Assembly: GCF_016728505.1 (NCBI RefSeq)
Contig: NZ_CP068159.1
Coordinates: forward strand, 248,001 to 312,000
Direction: 5' to 3'
DNA: 64,000 nucleotides
Source: Corynebacterium riegelii
GTDB taxonomy: Bacteria; Actinomycetota; Actinomycetes; Mycobacteriales; Mycobacteriaceae
In this document: piece by piece, positions 8,952-18,475 of the stretch
Position numbering within the stretch: position 1 is the first letter of the stretch
Layout: every line of letters begins with the position of its first letter
Program-made: the position numbers and the translations under genes
The notes under the pieces: model-generated
Told to the model about the DNA's origin: nothing
The model's database searches: none
The model's input: only the letters and a program-made list of their open reading frames with translations

Positions 8952-10331
8952 CTACTCAGCCCATCCAACCATGTCTACAAGACGATTCTGATCATCAATC
9001 ACGTCATCAAACGAGGTCGCCTCGATACCCTCATCGCTAACGGGAACATCGTGGACGCCGGTAGCGGAGGTGCTGTACACCTTCACCTTCTGCGGATCCA
9101 GCGCCATGGAGCGGGTAATCCCCTGTTCACGCAGGACTTCCTCCACATCTTCCGGCGCCGGCACCGCCACAGAGGACAACGACACAAGCGCGCTAAGTTC
9201 CCGGACAATGTAATCCGAATGGGTAGTAATCAACACCTTGACGCCCTGGTTATGCACAAGCGCGAGTAGGCGCGCAAGCTTTCGCTGGTTGGCGGGGTGC
9301 AGGTTCAGCTCCGGCTCATCAATGATGAGGAAGTCTCCCGGTTTAGCCCGGTACAGAATGTAGAAATTGAGATCCACCAACGACCGGATGGCGCTTGAGC
9401 TTGCAATCAATGGCAACGACACTTGGCCGGTATCAAAAGTCAGCTGCTGCCCTGTCGCCTTGTATCTACCGCCTGCCATACCTTCGATCAAAATTTGGAT
9501 CGCTGGGTTCGCCTTCACAATCGGGCTGGGTTCCCGCCGCATATCAGGTATGCGTCGAATGAAATCAATGTTCGCATCGACAGCTGCTGGGCGCGCGAAG
9601 TCATGGTTTCGAACCACCGCTTCCCGCTCCGCTGGGTTTTCGGATTCATATAGAGCATCAAGCAATTGTGCCGCGGTGTAATCCAGCTCCCGCTGGAAGA
9701 TCACCGCGCCTGTCCGTTCCGCACTGGAAATAAACACGCCCGGAACGGCCGCCCGCAACATCGCCTCAGTGGCGGCGGCACGTACCCAAAACTGGACGCG
9801 CTCCGGCGCGACGTCAGCGTACCCGTCAAGTGCCTCAAAGATTAAGGACTGTGTATCAGCATCAAAACGGACATCAAGAAACGCATCAGACCTACCAACT
9901 CGAGCGGCGCGCGTATATCCCTGCAGCACGCTGTAGTCCAGATTGAACACCTGAGCGTGAATCTCTGCCTGGGAAAACAGCGCCGAGTCAGCCGCGAAGA
10001 GTGAACCAATTCTGCCCGAAACGCCCGTAGAAATACGAGACATCAATTCCTGCAGAGCCGGTTCTAACGGCGCCAGTTCCAGTCGAGCCACACCTTCAGA
10101 GTCAAGCTGCTGACTGATCTGCTCAGCGTTTTCAACATCAATGCGATCTTGGCCCGGAAACTGCGCCACACGGCGCCGATGGCACGCCCTGTTTAGAACC
10201 CCGAAGATGGAGTGAGCGAGGTAAGTCTTGCCCGTGTTGTTCCCGCCGGTGATGACCGTCATTCCGGCGAGACGAATCTCGGCCGACGGCACTGGACCGA
10301 TCGATCCGAGGCGAAACAATAGGTCTGCCAC
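8952..10331 (-). CDS. AAA/ABC-type (OLD/SMC-like) ATPase, probable defence component
   Basis: 459 residues starting at GTG behind GGAG. Walker A is GGNNTGKTYLAHSIFG near residue 30. An ABC-like signature precedes Walker B (ASSSAIRSL), and Walker B with its following Pro reads FLIIDEPELNLHP near residue 340. The H-loop is VLITTHSDYIVREL. This is the AAA_15/AAA_21 layout, with a ~250-residue insertion between the two ATPase halves. Such stand-alone ATPases usually power a partner nuclease, and a candidate partner lies 2 nt downstream. The pair sits between groEL2 and an M20 peptidase and has no metabolic neighbours, which fits an accessory defence module. Confidence 0.8.
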   Translation of the reverse strand: MADLLFRLGSIGPVPSAEIRLAGMTVITGGNNTGKTYLAHSIFGVLNRACHRRRVAQFPGQDRIDVENAEQISQQLDSEGVARLELAPLEPALQELMSRISTGVSGRIGSLFAADSALFSQAEIHAQVFNLDYSVLQGYTRAARVGRSDAFLDVRFDADTQSLIFEALDGYADVAPERVQFWVRAAATEAMLRAAVPGVFISSAERTGAVIFQRELDYTAAQLLDALYESENPAEREAVVRNHDFARPAAVDANIDFIRRIPDMRREPSPIVKANPAIQILIEGMAGGRYKATGQQLTFDTGQVSLPLIASSSAIRSLVDLNFYILYRAKPGDFLIIDEPELNLHPANQRKLARLLALVHNQGVKVLITTHSDYIVRELSALVSLSSVAVPAPEDVEEVLREQGITRSMALDPQKVKVYSTSATGVHDVPVSDEGIEATSFDDVIDDQNRLVDMVGWAE

Positions 10332-10441
10332 TTCAACTCCAAACGCGCGTTACACGCGAACCCCACCGCTCGCGCTCTTGTTTTCCTTAAGCCCCTATTA
10401 AACCCGAACCCTTAGAAAAGAGGTCGGAAATGGGACAAGCG

Positions 10442-10518
10442 CTGACAAATCGTGCAGCGGCCCCTTGCCGGTTCGGCAAACACCCAGGTGGCCGATTTTG
10501 CGTCGTCAACTTTGTCAG
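10442..10518. repeat. Dispersed inverted-repeat element, family 2, copy 1
   Basis: Starts CTGACAAAT and ends TTTGTCAG, with the internal words CCCAGGT and GCGTCGTCA also present in the second copy at 26757-26845. It lies in the ~310 bp gap between the ATPase gene and the M20 peptidase. Confidence 0.55.
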
Positions 10519-10580
10519 GCAGGCGGCCGGGCGGCACCCAAACCCCAGCCCAAAACCACCAAAACCCACTACCCAAAACC

Positions 10581-10612
10581 GTTGACGATAGCAATATAAG
10601 CAACCGATAGGT
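10581..10612 (+). promoter_or_regulatory. Candidate promoter of the M20 peptidase gene
   Basis: TTGACG is followed by GATAGGTA about 18-20 bp downstream, 33-39 bp before the ATG. The two words GATAGCAAT and GATAGGTAA form a short direct repeat here. Confidence 0.4.
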
Positions 10613-10644
10613 AAAACAGATTTCAAACAGGTACTTTCGTAACC

Positions 10645-12015
10645 ATGTCAAAAACGCCTATTCCAGCCCCGAACCGCGAGCGAATTTTCGCCGACCTTTC
10701 CGCTTTAGTCTCCTTCAACTCCCCGCACTCCACCCCCGAGCTGGCTGACCAGCATGAGGCGGCATGCGCCTGGACTGTCCAGGCTCTTGAGCAGCTGGGC
10801 TTGGAGGTCACCCGCCACCCGACGGTGGATGACGCGGACACGGTCATTGGTTATAAGGCGCCGGTGGATAACGCGCCGACGGTGCTGCTGTATTCCCACT
10901 ATGACGTGGTTCCGGCGAATAATCCGGAGGCGTGGACCAGCGATCCGTTCACGCTGACTGAGCGCAACGGCCGTTGGTATGGCCGCGGTGCCGCCGATTG
11001 CAAGGGCAACCTGGCCATGCACCTTGAGGCTCTGCGCATGCTGGAGGCCGCCGGCGGCACGGACCTCGGCCTCAAGGTTGTCGTCGAGGGTTCGGAAGAG
11101 CTCGGCGGCCTGGACGGCCTGGTCAAGTTGATTGAGCAGGAGCCTTCGCTTTTCGACGCTGACGTGATCCTCATCGCCGATTCCGGCAATGTGGCCGTTG
11201 GGGTGCCGACGGTGACGACGTCGCTACGCGGCGGCGCCCAGGTGCACGTGAGTGTGGAGACACTCAACGGCGCGATCCACTCCGGCTCCTTCGGTGGTGC
11301 CGCCCCGGACGCAGCTCACGCACTGGTGCGCATTGTGGACTCCCTGTTTGATGAGCATGGCCGCACGACTATCGACGGTGTGGACGCGACCGCCAAGTGG
11401 GAGGGCGACGAGTACTCGCGCGAGGACTTCCGCTCGGACGCTGGTGTGCTCGACGGCGTGCAGCTGCTCGGCAGCGCGGAAGATCAGCCGGCGGACATGG
11501 TGTGGTCGCGCCCGGCGCTAACCATGATCGGCTTTACCTCTACCCCGGTTGCGGAGGCAGTCAACGCGGTCAACCCGCGCGCAGAGGCACAGCTGAACCT
11601 GCGTGTCCCGGCCGGCATGGACGCGGCTGAGGTGTCGGAAAAGCTGAAGCAGCACATCATCAACCACACCCCGTGGGGCGCAAAGGTTGAGGTGACTGTC
11701 TCGGGCGTGAGCAAGCCGTTCGCTGCCGACCCGGAAGGCGAGGCGCTCGCACTGCTCGGCCAGTGCCTGAAGGACGCCTACGGCAGCGAAAACCTCGCCG
11801 TTGTTGGTGCTGGTGGCTCGATCCCGCTGACCATCACACTGCAGGAAACCTTCCCCAACGCCGAGGTCATTGTGTACGGCGTGGAGGAGCCGCTGTGCGG
11901 CATCCACGGCGTGGACGAATCGGTAGACCCCACAGAAATTGAACACATTGCCATTGCAGAGGCCACGTTCCTCACCCGTTACGGCAGCCCAGAAAGCAGC
12001 CCAGAAGGCAACTAA
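10645..12015 (+). CDS. M20 family metallopeptidase (dipeptidase)
   Basis: 456 residues with all five di-zinc ligand motifs of the M20 family in order: SHYDVVP (His and catalytic Asp, near residue 85), GAADCKG (bridging Asp), EGSEELGG (general-base Glu and ligand Glu), IADSGN (Asp) and CGIHGVDE (final His). A dimerisation lid domain lies between about residues 190 and 320. The family hydrolyses dipeptides or N-acyl amino acids in the cytosol; the full-length CNDP-like layout favours dipeptides. The exact substrate cannot be read. The Mrp operon starts 24 nt downstream, so some co-transcription is possible. Confidence 0.9.
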   Translation: MSKTPIPAPNRERIFADLSALVSFNSPHSTPELADQHEAACAWTVQALEQLGLEVTRHPTVDDADTVIGYKAPVDNAPTVLLYSHYDVVPANNPEAWTSDPFTLTERNGRWYGRGAADCKGNLAMHLEALRMLEAAGGTDLGLKVVVEGSEELGGLDGLVKLIEQEPSLFDADVILIADSGNVAVGVPTVTTSLRGGAQVHVSVETLNGAIHSGSFGGAAPDAAHALVRIVDSLFDEHGRTTIDGVDATAKWEGDEYSREDFRSDAGVLDGVQLLGSAEDQPADMVWSRPALTMIGFTSTPVAEAVNAVNPRAEAQLNLRVPAGMDAAEVSEKLKQHIINHTPWGAKVEVTVSGVSKPFAADPEGEALALLGQCLKDAYGSENLAVVGAGGSIPLTITLQETFPNAEVIVYGVEEPLCGIHGVDESVDPTEIEHIAIAEATFLTRYGSPESSPEGN

Positions 12016-12039
12016 CACTAGTAAGTAGGTTTACGCCGC

Positions 12040-14967
12040 GTGCTCATACTGCTCATCGCCCTATTCGCCGCCACAGCGGCCGCACCACTTCTGCTGCGGG
12101 CGCTGGGCAGGTGGGCATTCGCACTGATCGCACTCGTCCCCGCCGCGGGATTTGTGTGGATAGTGTCCCTTTTCCACGGCGGCGTGTTCGCCTCCGGGGG
12201 AGAGCTCGTCGCCAGCTACGCATGGATGCCCTCTGTCCACATGAACCTGGAGTTTCGGCTCGACGCCCTAGCGGGCCTGTTCAGCCTGATCATCCTGGGT
12301 GTTGGCGCGCTGGTGCTGTTTTATTGTTGGGGCTACTTCGACTCCAACCCGATTCGGTTGGCGGCGTTTGCGTCGCAGCTGACCATGTTCGCCACCGTCA
12401 TGTACGGCCTGGTTATCGCGGACAACTTCCTGCTCATGTACGTGTTCTGGGAGTTAACGTCGATTCTGTCGTATTTGTTGGTGTCGTATTACGGCGAGAA
12501 GGCGTCGTCACGCAGAGCGGCCCTGCAAGCGCTGATGGTAACCACCTTTGGTGGGCTGGCAATGCTGGTGGGCATCAACCTGCTCGGGCACCAGACCGGC
12601 ATTTGGCAGCTGTCCGGCATCTCGCAGATTGCGGACATTGAAAACACCACCGGCATTTCCGCCGCAATTGTCCTGATCATGCTGGGCGCGCTGACCAAAT
12701 CCGCCCAGGCACCGTGGCACTTCTGGCTGCCCGGCGCGATGGCTGCGCCTACCCCGGTGTCTGCCTACCTGCACTCCGCGGCGATGGTGAAAGCCGGCAT
12801 TTACCTGGTGGCACGGTTGGCACCGGACATGTCGGCGGTGACCACGTGGCACCTTGTGGTGATTACCACCGGCTGCTTCACCATGCTGCTGGGCGGCTGG
12901 ATGGCGCTCAAGCAGCGCGACCTGAAGCTGGTGCTGGCGTACGGCACGGTCTCCCAGCTGGGCTTTATTACCGCGGTGATCGGTATTGGTTCCCGCGAGG
13001 CAACCATGGCTGGCCTGGCGCTGACCTTTGCGCACTCCCTGTTTAAGGCGGCGCTGTTTATGGTGGTCGGCGCAATTGACCACGCAACTGGCACGAGGGA
13101 TCTGAACAAGCTTTCCGGGTTGGGCCGCAGCCACCCGCTGCTGGCCGCAATCGCTATTGTTTCCGGCGCGTCCATGGCGGGTATTCCGCCGCTGTTCGGC
13201 TTTGTGGCCAAGGAAGCCGCGCTGGAGACCGTGCTGCATGAGCAGCTGCTAGTTGGCATGCCTGGCCGGATCATGCTGGTGGTGCTGGTGGTTGGCTCGG
13301 TGCTGACCATGGCCTACACCCTCTACTTCCTGTGGGGCGCGTTTGCCACCAAGCGTGAGCACGACCGCACCCCGTCCGAGGCTGTACTGCAGATGCACGC
13401 AATCGGCCCCACCATGTGGCTTTCGCCGCTGGTGCTCACCATGTTCACCATCTTCTTCGGCATGGTGCCGCGCAGGCTTTCCCGGCTTATCAACGAGTAC
13501 CTGGACGTGCGCTTCCCCGGCGTCGATTCTGAGCAGCTTGCGCTGTGGCACGGCATTAACGTGCCACTGATCCTGACCGCGGTGATCATCGCAGCTGGTT
13601 CCGTCTTGTTCTGGCAGCGTGACTTGCTGAAGAAGGCACAGTCCGAGCGCCCTGCGCTTGGGGATGCCGACGCACTGTGGGACAACATCCTGGCCACGCT
13701 TCGCCGCTGGTCGCTGCGCCTGACGGCCTCCACGCAGCGCGGTTCCTTGACCATCAACCTGGCCGTGATCTTCGCCGTGGTGATGGCCGTGCCGCTGGCC
13801 GCGATGATCCTTGGCCCAAGCAACAGCATCCAGATGATTGTGTGGGACAACGTGTGGCAGGCCATTGTGGTTGTGCTCATGGTCGGCGCCGCCGTGTTCG
13901 CCACCGTGCAGCGCAACCGCCTCTCGGCCGTAATCATGGTCAGCCTCACCGGCTACTGCCTGGCGCTGATCTTCGCGCTGCACGGCGCGCCGGATCTGGC
14001 GCTGACGCAGACGCTGGTGGAAACCATTGTCATGGTGCTGTTCATGCTGGTGCTTCGCAAGATGCCGACGGATGTGGAGCAGCGCCACGACGACAACCGT
14101 CTGCGCGCCTGGCTATCCATCGGCACCGGCCTTTCCGTGGTCGTGGTGGCCATGACGGCAATCTCCGCACGCGTGTCGGAACCGATCTCCGCACACATGC
14201 CGGATCTGGCATACGAGATCGGCCACGGCCGCAACGTAGTCAACGTGCTGCTGGTGGACCTGCGTGCCGCCGATACCTTCGGCGAAATCATCGTGCTGGT
14301 GATCGCCGCAACCGGCATTGCCAGCCTGATCTTTGGCACCGGCAAGTTCGGCCGCCCGTCGCACCGCCCAACGCTGTCCACCACCCGCCCGCGGTGGCTG
14401 TCCTCCGGCGTGCCAAGTGAGACTGAGCTCAACCGCCAGATCATGGTGGATGTGGTCACGCGGCTGCTGTTCCCGTCCATGATGCTGCTCTCCCTGTACT
14501 TCTTCTTCTCGGGCCACAACGCCCCCGGCGGCGGTTTCGCCGGCGGTCTCGTTGCAGCACTCGCGTTTACGCTTCGCTACCTTGCCGGCGGTTACAAGGA
14601 GATCGAGGACGCTTTGCCTATCGACGCAGCACGCATCCTCGGCACCGGCATCCTCCTGTCCTCCGTAGCCTTTACGGTGCCAATGCTGTTCGGCCACCCG
14701 CCGCTGATGAGCTCCTTTGCAGAGTTCGAGTTGCCGCTGATCGGCCTGGTCGCCGTGCCGTCGGCGCTGGTGTTCGACGCCGGCGTGTACCTGATTGTGA
14801 TCGGCCTGATCATGCACGTGCTGCCGTCCATGGGCGCGCACCTTGACCGTGAGGACGAGGCCCGCAAGGACCGCGCCCGCGACCGCGCCCGCGAGCTGCA
14901 GGAGAAAAACAAACGGCGTCGCAGAAGGCTGTCAAGACTCACCAGCACTGGAAAGGAGAGCAAGTAG
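12040..14967 (+). CDS. mrpA: Mrp Na+(Li+/K+)/H+ antiporter subunit A (A-B fusion)
   Basis: A 975-residue polytopic membrane protein. The first ~500 residues are a NuoL-like domain with the conserved YVFWELTSILSYLL segment (key Glu) and KSAQAPWHFWLPGAM with the channel Lys. The C-terminal third carries the MrpB-like (MnhB) domain GHNAPGGGFAGGLVAALAF, so A and B are fused as usual in actinobacteria. It ends in a basic, cytoplasmic tail. The start is GTG. Mrp complexes exchange monovalent cations for protons and support pH and salt tolerance. First gene of a tightly packed six-gene operon. Confidence 0.95.
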   Translation: MLILLIALFAATAAAPLLLRALGRWAFALIALVPAAGFVWIVSLFHGGVFASGGELVASYAWMPSVHMNLEFRLDALAGLFSLIILGVGALVLFYCWGYFDSNPIRLAAFASQLTMFATVMYGLVIADNFLLMYVFWELTSILSYLLVSYYGEKASSRRAALQALMVTTFGGLAMLVGINLLGHQTGIWQLSGISQIADIENTTGISAAIVLIMLGALTKSAQAPWHFWLPGAMAAPTPVSAYLHSAAMVKAGIYLVARLAPDMSAVTTWHLVVITTGCFTMLLGGWMALKQRDLKLVLAYGTVSQLGFITAVIGIGSREATMAGLALTFAHSLFKAALFMVVGAIDHATGTRDLNKLSGLGRSHPLLAAIAIVSGASMAGIPPLFGFVAKEAALETVLHEQLLVGMPGRIMLVVLVVGSVLTMAYTLYFLWGAFATKREHDRTPSEAVLQMHAIGPTMWLSPLVLTMFTIFFGMVPRRLSRLINEYLDVRFPGVDSEQLALWHGINVPLILTAVIIAAGSVLFWQRDLLKKAQSERPALGDADALWDNILATLRRWSLRLTASTQRGSLTINLAVIFAVVMAVPLAAMILGPSNSIQMIVWDNVWQAIVVVLMVGAAVFATVQRNRLSAVIMVSLTGYCLALIFALHGAPDLALTQTLVETIVMVLFMLVLRKMPTDVEQRHDDNRLRAWLSIGTGLSVVVVAMTAISARVSEPISAHMPDLAYEIGHGRNVVNVLLVDLRAADTFGEIIVLVIAATGIASLIFGTGKFGRPSHRPTLSTTRPRWLSSGVPSETELNRQIMVDVVTRLLFPSMMLLSLYFFFSGHNAPGGGFAGGLVAALAFTLRYLAGGYKEIEDALPIDAARILGTGILLSSVAFTVPMLFGHPPLMSSFAEFELPLIGLVAVPSALVFDAGVYLIVIGLIMHVLPSMGAHLDREDEARKDRARDRARELQEKNKRRRRRLSRLTSTGKESK

Positions 14968-15459
14968 ATGGAAGCCAACCTGTTCCTACTCATCGGCTCC
15001 GGTGTGCTGATCGCCTGCGGCGTGTACATGATGCTGGATCGCGCGCTGACCCGCATGATCCTCGGCGTGCTGTTGCTTGGCAACGGCGCGAACCTGCTGA
15101 TCCTGCAAGCCGGCGGCGAGGCCGGCTCCCCGCCAATTTTGGGGCGTACCTCTGAAACCGCCGACGGTATGGCGGACCCGCTGGCGCAGGCGATGATCCT
15201 GACCGCGATTGTGATCTCCATGGCGCTGGCCGGGTTCATGCTCTCGCTGATGTATCGCCAGTACCGCTACCGCACGGATGACGTGATTGAGCGTGACGAG
15301 GAAGACCACGCAATTGCCACCCGCCCAACCACGCCTTCGGCAGCCCCGGACCATGACTTGTCCGAGGACCCGGAGACCGGGCGCCTGTCCGCCAGCGGCG
15401 ACACCTTTGGGCCACGCAACTTTGAAAGCCCCGTGAAGGAGGTGGACGGTGACAGGTAG
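14968..15459 (+). CDS. mrpC: Mrp antiporter subunit C
   Basis: 163 residues, NuoK-like, with three hydrophobic helices and the conserved MILGVLLLGNGANLLIL segment. An acidic, Pro-rich C-terminal extension of about 55 residues follows the last helix; this is longer than in minimal MrpC proteins. The start codon directly follows the mrpA stop, and the end overlaps mrpD by 11 nt, indicating translational coupling. Confidence 0.95.
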   Translation: MEANLFLLIGSGVLIACGVYMMLDRALTRMILGVLLLGNGANLLILQAGGEAGSPPILGRTSETADGMADPLAQAMILTAIVISMALAGFMLSLMYRQYRYRTDDVIERDEEDHAIATRPTTPSAAPDHDLSEDPETGRLSASGDTFGPRNFESPVKEVDGDR

Positions 15460-17161
15460 TTTGATGGCGTTCGCGGAGGCGTCGTTAAGCATGATGCCCT
15501 ATCTCACGGCCATGCCGATCCTGCTGCCAGCCGTGGCTGCGGCGCTGATTTTCGTGGTGCGGCCACTGCAGCTGCAGCGCACCATTGCCCTTGGCACCCT
15601 GTTTGCGCTGGCAGTTATCGCCGCAACCATGATCATTACTGTGGACGTCCACGGCATCCACACCGTACAAATGGGCGGCTGGGACGCACCGATTGGCATC
15701 ACGCTGGTTGCAGATCGCTTGAGCACCGTGATGCTGTTCGTCTCCTCCATCGTGCTGTTTGCGGTGATGTGGTACGGCATTTCGCAGGGTCTTCGCGACG
15801 GCGACGAGGACGACCCAGTCGCCGTATTCCTCCCCGTCTACATGCTGTTGTCCATGGGCGTGAACCTGTCTTTTCTGGCGGGTGACCTGTTCAACCTGTA
15901 CGTGGGCTTCGAGGTGTTCCTGGTTGCCTCGTACGTGCTGCTGACACTGGGCGCTTCGCCCGGGCGTGTGCGCGCGGGCATTGGTTACGTGATGGTGTCC
16001 GTGGCTTCCTCCATGGTGTTCCTGTTTGCCCTGGCGCTGATCTACGCGTCCGTGGGCACAGTAAACATGGCACAGGTGGGTATCCGCATGGAGGACATCC
16101 CCACCGGCACCCGCGCCGCGATTTTTGCCACGCTGCTCGTGGCGTTTGGTATTAAAGCGGCGGTGTTCCCGCTGGATGCGTGGCTGCCGGACTCCTACCC
16201 CACGGCAGCGTCGCTGGTAACCGCGGTCTTCGCGGGCCTTTTGACCAAGGTCGGCGTGTACGCAATTATCCGTATGCGCTCGGTGGTCTTTACGGACGGC
16301 TCACTAGACAGCCTCCTGATGTGGGTGGCGCTTCTGACCATGATCGTCGGCATCATGGGTGCGCTGGCGCAAAACGACATCAAACGTCTGCTGTCATTTA
16401 CCCTGGTCAGCCACATCGGCTACATGATCTTCGGCATCGCACTGACCTCTGTGCAGGGGCTTTCCGGCGCGATCTTCTACGCCATTCACCACATTCTGGT
16501 GCAAACATCCCTGTTCCTAGTGGTGGGCCTAATTGAGCGCCAAGCGGGTTCCGCACAGCTGCGCCGCCTCGGCTCTTTGATCTACACCTCACCGCTGGTG
16601 GCCATCTTGTACTTCATCCCGGCGCTGAACCTGGGCGGCATCCCACCACTGTCCGGCTACCTGGGCAAAGTCATGCTCATCCAAGCCGGTGCACAGCAAG
16701 GCACCTGGCTTGCGTGGGTCCTTATCGCCGGTGCTGTGGTTACCTCCCTGCTCACCCTCTACGCCATGATCCTGGTGTGGTCGAAGGCGTTCCTGCGCGA
16801 CCGCTCAGATGCCCCCGAAGGCGAAGTGGCCCTGGCGCGCCCGTCCAACCTGGCGGACCGCTACAGCACCACCACCATGGCAGAGCGCGAAGACCCGGGC
16901 CGCGTGCCCGTTGGCATGATGGCATCGACAGCGCTGCTGGTGGCAGCTTCCTTGTCCATCACGGTGCTGGCCGGCCCAATCTCTGAGGTGACGGACCGCG
17001 CCGCCCAATCCGCACAGGACCAGTCCATCTACCGCGACGCCGTCCTCCACCCCGACCCGGAGAACCCGACGCGGCGCCCCGAGTTGTTCCTGGTGCCCAC
17101 GCTTGACAACTCTTCGTCGGACTCCCAAACCAACCGACCCACCACCGGAGGTGAACGCTGA
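15449..17161 (+). CDS. mrpD: Mrp antiporter subunit D
   Basis: 570 residues, NuoM/N-like, with about 14 membrane segments. Conserved parts include NLYVGFEVFLVASYVLL (Glu in TM5) and AFGIKAAVFPLDAWLPDSYP (Lys in TM7), both needed for proton movement in this family. The GTG start sits behind GGAGGTGG inside the end of mrpC. The last ~100 residues are a soluble, charged tail. The stop codon overlaps the mrpE start by one base. Confidence 0.95.
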   Translation: MTGSLMAFAEASLSMMPYLTAMPILLPAVAAALIFVVRPLQLQRTIALGTLFALAVIAATMIITVDVHGIHTVQMGGWDAPIGITLVADRLSTVMLFVSSIVLFAVMWYGISQGLRDGDEDDPVAVFLPVYMLLSMGVNLSFLAGDLFNLYVGFEVFLVASYVLLTLGASPGRVRAGIGYVMVSVASSMVFLFALALIYASVGTVNMAQVGIRMEDIPTGTRAAIFATLLVAFGIKAAVFPLDAWLPDSYPTAASLVTAVFAGLLTKVGVYAIIRMRSVVFTDGSLDSLLMWVALLTMIVGIMGALAQNDIKRLLSFTLVSHIGYMIFGIALTSVQGLSGAIFYAIHHILVQTSLFLVVGLIERQAGSAQLRRLGSLIYTSPLVAILYFIPALNLGGIPPLSGYLGKVMLIQAGAQQGTWLAWVLIAGAVVTSLLTLYAMILVWSKAFLRDRSDAPEGEVALARPSNLADRYSTTTMAEREDPGRVPVGMMASTALLVAASLSITVLAGPISEVTDRAAQSAQDQSIYRDAVLHPDPENPTRRPELFLVPTLDNSSSDSQTNRPTTGGER

Positions 17162-17736
17162 TGGCTTCCCCGCTGCAACGTTTAAACAACCGGCTGCGCT
17201 GGCCGTTCGTCCTCTGGCTGACGTTCATGTGGATCCTCCTCATGGGCGACTTAACATGGGGCAACCTCATCGCCGGCGTCTTGTTAGGCCTAGCCGTTGT
17301 GCTGGTGCTGCCGCTGCCGCCAGTGCCGCGCCAACACACCACTATCCGTTGGGATCGCCTCATCATGTTCGTGTTGAGGTGGCTGTGGGACTTGATCGTG
17401 GCGTCTGCACGCGTGGCCTGGCTGGCGTTGCGCCCCGACCCCACCCCGAAGGGTGCGATCGTGCAGGTACCCATGCGCGTATCATCTGAGCTGGTACTTT
17501 ACTTAGCCACGTGCGCCTACAACCTCCAGCCCGGCGGCACCGTCACCGACATCAACGTGGCAAACCGCCTCTGGACCGTGCACCTTCTAAACGCCAGCAC
17601 GCCCCAAGCCCTCGAACGCGAAATCCAAAACGTAGCCACCCTAGAGCGGCAGATGATCGACATCTTCGAAAACCCACCACGCAGCCTCAAACGCTCCGTA
17701 AACGAGGCCCCGCGGGCACGAAAGGTAACGCGCTGA
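17161..17736 (+). CDS. mrpE: Mrp antiporter subunit E
   Basis: 191 residues with two N-terminal membrane helices and a cytoplasmic domain containing the conserved VPMRVSSELVLYLATCAYNLQPG segment split around TVTDINVANRLWTVHLLNA. Typical length for MrpE, which is needed for assembly or activity of the Mrp complex. It starts on the last base of mrpD and ends 1 nt before mrpF. Confidence 0.93.
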   Translation: MASPLQRLNNRLRWPFVLWLTFMWILLMGDLTWGNLIAGVLLGLAVVLVLPLPPVPRQHTTIRWDRLIMFVLRWLWDLIVASARVAWLALRPDPTPKGAIVQVPMRVSSELVLYLATCAYNLQPGGTVTDINVANRLWTVHLLNASTPQALEREIQNVATLERQMIDIFENPPRSLKRSVNEAPRARKVTR

Positions 17737-17737
17737 C

Positions 17738-18016
17738 ATGGACCCCACGCTGTACAACATCTTCCTGGCCATTGCGGCCGTGCTGCTAGCCATGGGCTTT
17801 TTCATCGTGTTCTGGCGCATCGTCGTCGGCCCGAACTCCATGGACCGCATGCTGGCCAACGACGGCATCACCGCATCCCTACAGTGCGTGCTGGCGCTCT
17901 ACATCTGCTGGACGCTAGACACCACCGTGGTCAACGTCATGATCGTGATTGCGCTGCTCGGGTTCATCGCATCCCTATCCGTGGCGCGATTCCGCAAGAG
18001 GGACGGTGCGCACTAA
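17738..18016 (+). CDS. mrpF: Mrp antiporter subunit F
   Basis: 92 residues and three membrane helices, with the conserved RIVVGPNSMDRMLANDG loop that carries the essential Asp. Typical for MrpF/PhaF proteins. The stop codon overlaps the mrpG start (TAATG). Confidence 0.93.
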   Translation: MDPTLYNIFLAIAAVLLAMGFFIVFWRIVVGPNSMDRMLANDGITASLQCVLALYICWTLDTTVVNVMIVIALLGFIASLSVARFRKRDGAH

Positions 18017-18435
18017 TGAACTGGCAACTGATTACAGACGTAGTGTCGCTGGTATTCATCCTGCCCGGCGCATTCATGGTGTTCTCCGCCGCAGTCGGTG
18101 TGGTGCGCTTCCGCTCCACACTGGCCCGCGTGCACGCCATCACCAAACCCCAGACCACCGGCCTGCTGCTGATGATGGTGGGCACAATCATCCGCCTCGT
18201 CGGTTCGCAGGACTTCGGGATCCATCAGCGTGGCGACGTCGGCATGATGATCCTGCTCGTCCTCTTCGCCCTAATGACCAACCCAGTCACCGGCCAACGC
18301 CTCGGCCGCATCTCCAGGCTCGAGGGCCTCTACGGCACCGAGAAGGACCTGACGGTCAACAACGCACCAGCGGCCTACCACCCCGGGCGTGTAGAGACGG
18401 GCACGCCGAAGAAAGCCGACAAGCCGAAGAGTTAG
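18016..18435 (+). CDS. mrpG: Mrp antiporter subunit G
   Basis: 139 residues starting MNWQLITDVVSL. Three membrane helices with the family segment GAFMVFSAAVGVVRFRS and ARVHAITKPQT. Last gene of the operon. A longer in-frame ORF begins inside mrpF, but the ATG overlapping the mrpF stop is the coupled start. Its stop codon lies within the first unit of a 16-nt tandem repeat. Confidence 0.92.
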   Translation: MNWQLITDVVSLVFILPGAFMVFSAAVGVVRFRSTLARVHAITKPQTTGLLLMMVGTIIRLVGSQDFGIHQRGDVGMMILLVLFALMTNPVTGQRLGRISRLEGLYGTEKDLTVNNAPAAYHPGRVETGTPKKADKPKS

Positions 18436-18475
18436 CTCCAGCCTGGGTTAGCTCCAGCCTGGGTTAGCTCCAGCG
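18432..18475. repeat. Three 16-nt tandem units spanning two convergent stop codons
   Basis: The unit TTAGCTCCAGCCTGGG occurs twice perfectly and a third time partially. The mrpG stop lies in the first unit and the ybdK stop (opposite strand) in the third, so the only sequence between the two genes is the repeat itself. No separate terminator is visible. Confidence 0.85.
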
